A DNA stretch of 64,000 bases from Chryseobacterium sp. FP211-J200 (lineage in GTDB: Bacteria > Bacteroidota > Bacteroidia > Flavobacteriales > Weeksellaceae): the NCBI RefSeq assembly GCF_001643375.1, contig NZ_LSHB01000083.1:62001-126000 (forward strand), in the 5' to 3' direction. Every line of letters begins with the position of its first letter. The first letter of the stretch is position 1. Under the pieces are notes generated by a model that saw only the letters and a program-made list of their open reading frames with translations, was not told the DNA's origin and searched no databases. Below are positions 1-5,945 of this stretch, in pieces. The translations under genes were made by a program, and so were the position numbers.

Positions 1-2
1 CA

Positions 3-305
3 GAATTGAGCGATATTTTAAAATCGATTTCTCATAAGGAAACTGAGATTTGCATTACTATAGAAAGAGAATTCCTGAAAACTTTGGAAGGCGGTTGTAC
101 GGCGCCGATTGGTGCAAAAGCTGAATTGATTGGAAATCAAATCCGATTCGTTGGCAGACTTTGTTCGCTTGATGGAAAAGATTGCATCGAAACGGATGAG
201 ATCTTTGACTGGAACCAATCTGAGAATTTTGGAGCGAAATTAGCTTTGAAGGTTTTGGAAAACGGCGGAAAGGAATTGATGGACGTAATTAGAAAAAGCC
301 TTTAA
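3..305 (+). CDS. hemC: hydroxymethylbilane synthase (porphobilinogen deaminase), C-terminal part
   Basis: This is the 3' end of hemC; the frame is open to the window edge, so the start lies upstream (the TTG at 6 is an internal Leu codon). HemC polymerises four porphobilinogens into hydroxymethylbilane in the cytoplasm. The visible part is the C-terminal domain: the motif GGCTAPIGA holds the cysteine that carries the dipyrromethane cofactor, preceded by an EREFLKTLEGG stretch typical of the family. It is followed by hemD and hemE on the same strand, so this is a haem cluster. A palindromic repeat separates it from hemD. Confidence 0.93.
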   Translation, partial: ELSDILKSISHKETEICITIEREFLKTLEGGCTAPIGAKAELIGNQIRFVGRLCSLDGKDCIETDEIFDWNQSENFGAKLALKVLENGGKELMDVIRKSL

Positions 306-312
306 AATACTT

Positions 313-403
313 AACCACAATGGACACAAAGGATTTCACAAAGCGCACTAGTTAAAAAAATCGTTGTGTTCTTCGTGAAAAAACTTAGTGAACCTTGTGG
401 TAA
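313..403. repeat. imperfect palindromic CACAAAG-type intergenic repeat
   Basis: The hemC-hemD gap is an imperfect inverted repeat. ACCACAA at 314-320 faces TTGTGGT at 395-401, and CACTAGTT near 346-353 faces AACTTAGTG near 382-390. The arms are built from CACAAAG-like units. It could form a long hairpin in the hem transcript. I recall similar CACAAAG/CTTTGTG palindromes in Flavobacteriia intergenic DNA, but no second copy is in this window. Confidence 0.6.
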
Positions 404-413
404 AATCCTCACA

Positions 414-1115
414 ATGAAAATCCTTTTTACAAAATCACTGGACCAAGAAAAAGTTGCTGAGAAATTGGGAACGGAAACGTCAGTTGATTTTGTGGAGGTC
501 ATCAAAACGGAATTCATTAAAACGAAAACTTTCGATTTGAAGAATTATTCCTTGATTTTTACCAGTGTGAATGGCGTGAAAGCTTTTTTTGAAAATGGTT
601 TCGACGCGAATGAGAATTTTGCTGAGAAAAATTATAATAAGATCTACGCCGTTGGTTCGCAGACTAAAAAGGAATTGAGGAAACATAATTTTGGGACTTT
701 CAAACTTTGTAAGAATGCGAGCGAATTGTCTCAGTTTATTACAGAAAATTCTGTGAATGAAAAGTTTCTGCATTTTTGTGGTGATTTGGCGTTGGATGTT
801 TTGGATGAGAAATTGCCTTTGCAGAATATTTCTTACAAGAAAATCCCTGTTTATAAGACCGAGCTACTATTTCCGAAAATCAATGAGAAATATCAGGCTG
901 TGGTTTTCTTCAGTCCGAGCGGAGTTCGTAGTTTTGCGAAGTTCAATGGTTTGGGGGATTTGAAGATTTTTTCGATTGGAAAAACGACGACTTCAGAATT
1001 GAAGAAACTCACTGAAAATAAAATAATTACAAGTCATAAAAATACGTTAGCCGATTTGTTGAATTTGATTTCTAAGGAAAGTTCAACTGCCGGAAAAGCT
1101 GATTTGGAAGACTAA
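414..1115 (+). CDS. hemD: uroporphyrinogen-III synthase
   Basis: HemD cyclises hydroxymethylbilane to uroporphyrinogen III with inversion of ring D. The family is poorly conserved in sequence, but the pattern is clear: MKILFTKSL start, FTSVNGVKAFF, YAVGSQTKKEL, VFFSPSGVRSF and FSIGKTTTSEL, matching the two alternating halves of the fold. The ATG at 414 gives 233 residues, a normal length. A longer frame from 366 would translate part of the upstream palindrome and is unlikely. Its position between hemC and hemE supports the call. A structured repeat follows 19 nt after the stop. Confidence 0.9.
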   Translation: MKILFTKSLDQEKVAEKLGTETSVDFVEVIKTEFIKTKTFDLKNYSLIFTSVNGVKAFFENGFDANENFAEKNYNKIYAVGSQTKKELRKHNFGTFKLCKNASELSQFITENSVNEKFLHFCGDLALDVLDEKLPLQNISYKKIPVYKTELLFPKINEKYQAVVFFSPSGVRSFAKFNGLGDLKIFSIGKTTTSELKKLTENKIITSHKNTLADLLNLISKESSTAGKADLED

Positions 1116-1134
1116 AGTTGAAACTTTGCGAAGC

Positions 1135-1218
1135 GCGCCCCGACTTGAGTGGAAATCCTTTTTTGTGGCTGGAAAAGCCAAGGCAAAAAGATTGGGAACG
1201 GAAGGCGGAAAATGGCGC
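1135..1218 (+). repeat. structured intergenic repeat, copy 1 (hemE leader)
   Basis: 84-nt element shared with 20051-20132 and 33445-33529. Proposed helices: GCGCC 1135-1139 with GGCGC 1214-1218; CCG 1140-1142 with CGG 1206-1208; an A-G mismatch; CTT 1144-1146 with AAG 1202-1204; G1149-T1150 with A1198-C1199; AATC 1154-1157 with GATT 1190-1193; a bulged C1158; then a T-run against an A-run. The apical part contains TGGCT...AGCCA in this copy only. The outer stem differs from the other copies at two pairs with compensation on both sides. It ends 17 nt before the hemE start. Confidence 0.8.
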
Positions 1219-1235
1219 CCAAAAAATTTAAGAAA

Positions 1236-2261
1236 ATGATAAAGAACGACCTATACTTGAAGGCCTTGCGAGGCGAAACCGTGGAAAGACCGCCCGTGTG
1301 GATGATGAGACAAGCCGGAAGATACTTGCCGGAATTCATTGCGTTGCGCGACAAATACGACTTTTTCACAAGATGCCAGACGCCGGAATTGGCTTCGGAA
1401 ATTACGGTTCAGCCGATCAGAAGATTTCCTTTGGACGCGGCGATTTTGTTCTCGGACATTTTGGTGGTTCCGCAAGCGATGGGCATCGATTTCAAAATGA
1501 AGGAATCTGTTGGACCTTGGTTGGACGAACCTATCAGAACTGTTCAACAAGTTGATGATGTAATTGTTCCAGACGTGAATGAGACTTTGGGTTACGTTTT
1601 CGATGCGATAGAAATGACTTTGGAAAAGTTGGACAATGAGATTCCGTTGATTGGATTTGCGGGTTCGCCTTGGACGATTTTCTGCTATTGCATCGAGGGA
1701 AGAGGTTCTAAGGATTTCAATATTGCGAAATCTTTTTGTTTCCTTCAAACGGAAGCGGCGCATAAATTATTACAGAAAATTACGGACACGACGATTGCTT
1801 ATTTGAAACGAAAAGTGGAGAAAGGTGTTTCTGCCGTTCAGGTTTTTGACAGTTGGGGCGGAATGCTTTCGCCAGCGGATTATCAGGAGTTTTCCTGGCA
1901 ATACATCAATCAAATCGTGGAAGCTCTAGCACCGTTGACGCACGTTGTGGTTTTCGGGAAAGGCTGTTGGTTTGCGTTGGAAGATATGACGAAATCTAAA
2001 GCATCAGCTTTGGGCGTTGACTGGACAATTACGCCGGAATTGGCAAGACAATTCACGAATAATTCGGTAACGCTGCAAGGAAATTTTGACCCATCAAGAT
2101 TGCACTCGACGCCGGCGACGATTCGGAAAATGGTTCACGAGATGATTGACCGTTTTGGAAAAGATAAATACATTGTGAATCTCGGACACGGGATTCTCCC
2201 CAATATTCCGGTTGAAAATGCAGAAGCTTTTATTAAGGCTGTTGTAGATTGGAAAGCATAA
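1236..2261 (+). CDS. hemE: uroporphyrinogen decarboxylase
   Basis: HemE removes the four acetate carboxyls of uroporphyrinogen III to give coproporphyrinogen III. Family signatures are plain: [16 protein letters not shown] near the N-terminus, [12 protein letters not shown] with the catalytic Asp, and [11 protein letters not shown]. The ATG at 1236 ([14 protein letters not shown]) gives 341 residues, the usual family length. A frame from the ATG at 1149 would add 29 residues translated from the structured repeat and should be rejected. Last gene of the hemC-hemD-hemE run; an intrinsic terminator follows directly. Confidence 0.96.
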   Translation: MIKNDLYLKALRGETVERPPVWMMRQAGRYLPEFIALRDKYDFFTRCQTPELASEITVQPIRRFPLDAAILFSDILVVPQAMGIDFKMKESVGPWLDEPIRTVQQVDDVIVPDVNETLGYVFDAIEMTLEKLDNEIPLIGFAGSPWTIFCYCIEGRGSKDFNIAKSFCFLQTEAAHKLLQKITDTTIAYLKRKVEKGVSAVQVFDSWGGMLSPADYQEFSWQYINQIVEALAPLTHVVVFGKGCWFALEDMTKSKASALGVDWTITPELARQFTNNSVTLQGNFDPSRLHSTPATIRKMVHEMIDRFGKDKYIVNLGHGILPNIPVENAEAFIKAVVDWKA

Positions 2262-2267
2262 AACGAA

Positions 2268-2295
2268 AACCAGAGCGATTTGCTCTGGTTTTTTT
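2268..2295 (+). terminator. intrinsic terminator after hemE
   Basis: Perfect 9-bp stem AACCAGAGC (2268-2276) with GCTCTGGTT (2282-2290), a 5-nt loop and a run of seven T. It ends the hem transcript. The T-run overlaps the stop codon of the convergent gene at 2294. Confidence 0.9.
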
Positions 2296-2587
2296 ATTCT
2301 AATTGTCCTGGAACCGGCTGTGGTTGTGCTGGTTTTACAGTCTCGTTATTCAATCCGTCTTTTTGAGGAATTGTTTGTCGTTGCAATTTTTCGTCTGCTT
2401 CTTTTTGTCGTTGCTCGATATTCGCAGTGTCCACCATTTTGGGTATATTGTTTTGCTGAACAGAAGACTTTGCTTTCATTTCTGTTCTTGTAGAAGTCGA
2501 TTTGGTTTCTTTTTTCTTTGTGGTTTGCGCCATCATCAACATTGTTCCAAAAACGAGAAATGTTGCGGTTGTTATTATCTTTTTCAT
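2294..2587 (-). CDS. small secreted protein of unknown function (paralogue of the next gene)
   Basis: 97-residue protein that I do not recognise. An N-terminal signal peptide (KKIITTATFLVFGTMLMMAQ) is followed by a lysine-rich TTKKKE patch and a low-complexity Q/K/P-rich tail with no cysteine and no visible fold. It is a paralogue of the gene at 2726-3118: signal peptide, AQTTKKK junction and upstream promoter region are all similar, so the pair arose by tandem duplication. The protein probably acts in the periplasm or outside the cell. The expression unit is likely single-gene because a terminator lies between the paralogues. Confidence 0.7.
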   Translation of the reverse strand: MKKIITTATFLVFGTMLMMAQTTKKKETKSTSTRTEMKAKSSVQQNNIPKMVDTANIEQRQKEADEKLQRQTIPQKDGLNNETVKPAQPQPVPGQLE

Positions 2588-2680
2588 AATGATTTATTTT
2601 TAATGATAATTAACAAAGCCAAATATCAAACCAACTTTTTATTATATCTATTTAAATCAATCATTCTAAATTAAAATCAT

Positions 2681-2712
2681 AAAAAACCAGAACAATCGGC
2701 TCTGGTTTTTTT
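2681..2712 (-). terminator. bidirectional intrinsic terminator between the paralogues
   Basis: AAAAAACCAGA (2681-2691) pairs with TCTGGTTTTTT (2701-2711) around a 9-nt loop, with A- and T-runs on both sides. It lies downstream of the minus-strand gene at 2726-3118. Confidence 0.8.
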
Positions 2713-2725
2713 CTTGTAAATTATC

Positions 2726-3118
2726 TTATCTATTTGGTTTCGTACCTTCTACAGGACTCACAGGCATTACTTGTGGTGAGGTGGTAGAATTGTTAGGCAT
2801 TGTGCTATTTGGGTTTTGCAACGTTCCATTATTTGGTAATGTTGTGTTTGGATTCTGCAAAGTTCCGTTATTTGGAAAAGCTTGATTTTGCTGGATCCTA
2901 TTTGGATTGGTTTGCATCTTGGACCTGTTATTGACCGCTGCTGTATCTATAGTCCTGTTCATTCCATTTGGCTGAACCTGAGTTTCCATTTTCATTTCCG
3001 TACTATTAGCTGGTTTCTCAGCTGATCTCACCGTATTGTCTTTTTTCTTTGTCGTTTGAGCCGTCATAAATATCGTCCCAAAGACTAGAAATGCTGTTGT
3101 TGTGATTAACTTTTTCAT
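2726..3118 (-). CDS. small secreted Asn/Pro-rich repeat protein of unknown function
   Basis: 130-residue exported protein of unknown function. The signal peptide (KKLITTTAFLVFGTIFMTAQ) and the TTKKK motif after it match the neighbour at 2294-2587. The C-terminal half is disordered and carries two exact-length repeats of 13 residues, PNNGTLQNPNTTL, plus a third partial unit PNNSTTS. The DNA repeats with a 39-nt period (2801-2878), so copy number could vary between strains. No enzyme motif is present. The terminator on its 3' side suggests a monocistronic transcript. Confidence 0.7.
   Translation of the reverse strand: MKKLITTTAFLVFGTIFMTAQTTKKKDNTVRSAEKPANSTEMKMETQVQPNGMNRTIDTAAVNNRSKMQTNPNRIQQNQAFPNNGTLQNPNTTLPNNGTLQNPNSTMPNNSTTSPQVMPVSPVEGTKPNR
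2801..2878. repeat. 39-nt in-frame tandem repeat (two units)
   Basis: Two adjacent 39-nt units (2801-2839 and 2840-2878) inside the secreted protein gene; a partial unit precedes them. The units differ mostly at single bases, and the period keeps the reading frame. Confidence 0.75.
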
Positions 3119-3218
3119 AATACTTTATTTTTATTGATTTGATTATCAATGACAAACATCAAACCAAGTTATGTTAAAGTTATGAATTGCTAAGATTTTT
3201 ATGATAACTTTATTAGTC

Positions 3219-3707
3219 TCATTTCTCCAAAACCTTCCTTAATTTCTCTACAAAAACATAAGTTGCAGGACAAATCAAAGTATTTTGAATTGTGAGATTA
3301 TTGATCTGATAGATCTTCTTACGGTCTGTGTGCGGATATTCGCGACAGGCTTTTGGACGAACGTCGTAGATCGAACAAGTGTTGTCCTCATTCAGGAAAA
3401 AACAAGGCAGATCTTGAAGCACTTTGTCCTGATCTTCATCTACTCTTAGAAATTTGGCTTCGAAGTCGGCGGGTTTCATTCGCAGATGTTTGGAAATGCG
3501 CTCGATGTCTTTTTCCGTATAAAGTGGACCTGTGGTTTTACAACAATTAGCACAACTGAGGCAATCGATCTCTTGGAAGGTTTCCTCGTGGGTTTCCAAA
3601 GTCAAATAATCCAGATTTTTCGGCGGTTTCTTTTTGAGTCCGTCCAAAAATTTCCGATGTTCTTTCTGTTTTTGTTGGGCTTGCTTTTTAAAGAATTCTA
3701 GATCCAT
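3219..3707 (-). CDS. YkgJ-family cysteine-cluster protein (putative metal-binding)
   Basis: 162 residues of the CxxCxxCC family (zinc- or iron-chelating domain, YkgJ-like). Cysteines sit at about 49, 52, 55 and 56 (CLSCANCC), 102 (LPCFFL), 111 (NTCSIYDVRPKACREYP, with a second Cys at 121) and 146; this spacing is the family signature. The N-terminal 45 residues are a basic, Lys/Gln-rich helix. The family is thought to bind an iron or zinc cluster, and its reaction is not established. A small membrane protein gene lies 21 nt upstream on the same strand, so the two may be co-transcribed. Confidence 0.85.
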   Translation of the reverse strand: MDLEFFKKQAQQKQKEHRKFLDGLKKKPPKNLDYLTLETHEETFQEIDCLSCANCCKTTGPLYTEKDIERISKHLRMKPADFEAKFLRVDEDQDKVLQDLPCFFLNEDNTCSIYDVRPKACREYPHTDRKKIYQINNLTIQNTLICPATYVFVEKLRKVLEK

Positions 3708-3728
3708 TTTGCAAAATTAGTAGTTTTA

Positions 3729-3896
3729 TTATGAAAATACTAAATAATATAGACCACCCCAAATCACCGAAAAAAACAGAGCGAATAGGAAAGATGACTT
3801 CAAATCCTGCCTATCCTTTTTCACAAAATGTTTGTAGAGGATGACAATAATAAAAGTTATGATTACTAAAGTTGGTAAAACAGTGAAAGTGAACAT
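3729..3896 (-). CDS. small membrane protein, 55 residues, unknown function
   Basis: Small frame from the ATG at 3896 to the TAA at 3729. It encodes two hydrophobic segments (residues about 5-21 and 36-54) joined by a charged loop KHFVKKDRQDLKSS, a two-helix hairpin membrane protein with both ends probably on the same side. It sits 21 nt upstream of the YkgJ-family gene on the same strand and fills an otherwise empty gap. I do not recognise the family. Frame length, clean hydrophobic pattern and gene spacing support it as real; no homology evidence is available. Confidence 0.6.
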   Translation of the reverse strand: MFTFTVLPTLVIITFIIVILYKHFVKKDRQDLKSSFLFALFFSVIWGGLYYLVFS

Positions 3897-3962
3897 TATT
3901 AATTTTCAGCAAAGATAAAAAAAACTGATAATAATCTTATTTTCAACTTGATACAAAATCCA

Positions 3963-3970
3963 TAACTTTG
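3963..3970 (+). promoter_or_regulatory. candidate -7 box TAACTTTG just before the truncated haemoglobin gene
   Basis: Matches the Bacteroidota TAnnTTTG element. It ends 4 nt before the ATG at 3975, which would place the transcription start at or beside the start codon. The nearest upstream TTG (3948-3950) is only 12 nt away, so the -33 element is weak. Confidence 0.4.
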
Positions 3971-3974
3971 TATT

Positions 3975-4352
3975 ATGAAAGATATTACAAGCAGAGCAGA
4001 CGTAGAGACGCTGGTCAATAAGTTCTATGATAAAGTCATAAAAGACGATGTCATTGGATTTTTTTTCACAGATGTTGCAAAGATAGAGCTTAACAAACAT
4101 CTGCCGAAAATGTATAATTTCTGGGAAAGTATTCTTTTGGGAAATCCTGTTTACGAAGGTAATCCTATGCGTGTTCATTTCCCGATCAATGAAGTTGTTG
4201 CGTTGGAAGAAAGGCATTTCAACCGTTGGCTGCAGATCTGGGAAGAAACTGTCCATGAAAACTTCGAAGGTCAAAATACCGAAACTGCGATTGCGCGCGC
4301 TTTGAACATCGCCAGAATTATGCACCACAAAATGATGAATGCTAGAAGTTAA
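3975..4352 (+). CDS. group III truncated haemoglobin
   Basis: 125-residue haem protein of the group III (P) truncated haemoglobins, which bind O2 or NO and are linked to microaerobic or nitrosative stress. Family residues are visible: FYDKVIKDDVIGFFF in helix B, HLPKMYNFWESILLG, YEGNP, and HFNRWLQIWEET with the proximal His at about 81. Length is normal. It is monocistronic, with its own candidate promoter immediately upstream and a convergent neighbour 10 nt beyond the stop. Function beyond gas binding is inferred from the family. Confidence 0.93.
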   Translation: MKDITSRADVETLVNKFYDKVIKDDVIGFFFTDVAKIELNKHLPKMYNFWESILLGNPVYEGNPMRVHFPINEVVALEERHFNRWLQIWEETVHENFEGQNTETAIARALNIARIMHHKMMNARS

Positions 4353-4362
4353 ACTTCTTTCT

Positions 4363-4713
4363 TTACAGATTCATCATGTGCAATTGGCAGTCGATCCAGT
4401 CTGTCAGCATATGGAACAGTAGTCCGACACCAATGACCCTAGGAACACCTTTGAAAAACAGGAGCAATACATAAATTCCCATTGCCCAATAAGTGTGCAA
4501 CAAATGAAAATTGATGCTGCAACGGTCGGGACAAAAAATAGGCGTGCTCAGCAAATGATCTGCGTCTAACAACATTGTCCCAAGCAAAATAAAGTAGGCT
4601 TTTTTCCAATCACTTCTAAAAAGAACGTAAGCGATCGCTATCGGAAAAACCAAGTGTAAAAAGTAATGTACAACTGTTCTTAAAGACACTATCTCAAAAA
4701 AATCCATCTGCAT
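4363..4713 (-). CDS. DUF6122-type membrane protein
   Basis: 116-residue polytopic protein with about three to four membrane segments (around 12-32, 35-55, 75-95 and 97-110). It has the His/Asp motifs HYFLHLVFPI, DADHLL and HTYWAMG and a C-terminal HMLTDWIDC, a pattern like small metal-dependent membrane hydrolases. I believe this is the DUF6122 family of Bacteroidota; the reaction is unknown. It starts 11 nt after the stop of the gene at 4725, so it is probably the last gene of the 8675-4363 operon. Confidence 0.65.
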   Translation of the reverse strand: MQMDFFEIVSLRTVVHYFLHLVFPIAIAYVLFRSDWKKAYFILLGTMLLDADHLLSTPIFCPDRCSINFHLLHTYWAMGIYVLLLFFKGVPRVIGVGLLFHMLTDWIDCQLHMMNL

Positions 4714-4724
4714 TTTGGTCTAAT

Positions 4725-5945
4725 TTACCATCTTAAAATAAGTGGTAATTTATCTTTTTTAAAGTTAATTTTCAAGTAATAATAATCACCTTTGTTTCCA
4801 TAAAAACCATAATCAATATTCGAGATGGTTTTCTTTTCTGAAGGCGAAAGCAATTTGATTGACTTAATTAATAACGGATTATTTTTAATAAAAACATAAT
4901 TACCAGAAAAACTCTTTCCAAATTCTATGTCCTTTCTTGTTGACCTAATTGAAATGTCAATGCCGTTTTTCTTAATGATATTCGGCTGAAATGGAATTGG
5001 TGTAAATTGATTTTGAGCATTGATCCAACTCTTTTGCTGAAAATACAGCCATAGATTTTCCGATTCCCAGCTTTGAAGCTTGATGGAATAATTGGGTTGC
5101 AAAAGCTTCTGATAACTCACTTTCTCCACTTCATTGAAATTGTCATCGTAGCTGTAGCTTATGATCTTGTCATTCACCATTTCGAGCTCTGAAACAGCTG
5201 AAAGCGAATTGATTTTGATGGAATCACTCAGTTTTTTATTGAATAATTCGGAAGCAAATTTTATGTTGGTGGAATCTAAATTCAATTTTAAAAATGAAGT
5301 TTGCTTGTCCAAATCTGAAATCATCGCCGAAAAATTATCGTCGACAGTTTTTGTTTTGATTTCGATATTATCATCATTCAAATAAACCGCAAACTTATGA
5401 ATCTTGGACTTTGCGAGATAAGAAACGCTGGCAATTGAGTTATTAATAAGTTCGTCAGCGTATAAATTTTTGAATTTTGACTTTAAAATCTCAGTCGCTA
5501 CACTATCAAAATTTAAATTTGAAAATCCGACAACACACTTCGAAGCTTCGATTTTCACGGAAAACTGGTCTTTTTTGTAAAAATTATTATTAATTAATTT
5601 AAAACCTTTATTATTCAAAAATTTGATTAATTCCTCTTTATCCGAAATATCAAAAACGCTGTACCACTGAGAAAAACTCGTGCCTTTCAAATGGAAAATC
5701 TGGATATAATCCGGAACTGCTACTCCACTCTTTTTAGATGAACCCTTTGCAGTTCCAAACCATTTGGACGGATTTTTTATTAACGTTAAAATATATTGCT
5801 CCGACAATTTTTTAGAATCGACCAGAAGCAAAACGTCTGTATTTCTGGGAACTGCCTTCAAATCTTTATCCTTCAGAGACCACACGAAATAGCTGACCAC
5901 CGCCAACACAAAAATGAATGCTACAAAGGCAATTACTCTTTTCAT
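4725..5945 (-). CDS. membrane-anchored protein of unknown function
   Basis: 406 residues. An uncleaved N-terminal membrane anchor (residues 4-24) is followed by a large exported domain without cysteine pairs or enzyme motifs. The start of the domain, VPRNTDVLLLVDSKKL, resembles the same region of the upstream 680-residue protein (VPASAVFYMEVNGKQL), so the two may be distant paralogues of a beta-rich DUF-type fold. The ATG follows directly after the stop of the upstream gene, indicating translational coupling. I do not recognise a function. Confidence 0.6.
   Translation of the reverse strand: MKRVIAFVAFIFVLAVVSYFVWSLKDKDLKAVPRNTDVLLLVDSKKLSEQYILTLIKNPSKWFGTAKGSSKKSGVAVPDYIQIFHLKGTSFSQWYSVFDISDKEELIKFLNNKGFKLINNNFYKKDQFSVKIEASKCVVGFSNLNFDSVATEILKSKFKNLYADELINNSIASVSYLAKSKIHKFAVYLNDDNIEIKTKTVDDNFSAMISDLDKQTSFLKLNLDSTNIKFASELFNKKLSDSIKINSLSAVSELEMVNDKIISYSYDDNFNEVEKVSYQKLLQPNYSIKLQSWESENLWLYFQQKSWINAQNQFTPIPFQPNIIKKNGIDISIRSTRKDIEFGKSFSGNYVFIKNNPLLIKSIKLLSPSEKKTISNIDYGFYGNKGDYYYLKINFKKDKLPLILRW

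Noticed and set aside
366-413. Extended start for hemD (adds MFFVKKLSEPCGKILT)
   Set aside because: It translates the palindromic repeat; the family start is MKILFTKSL at 414.
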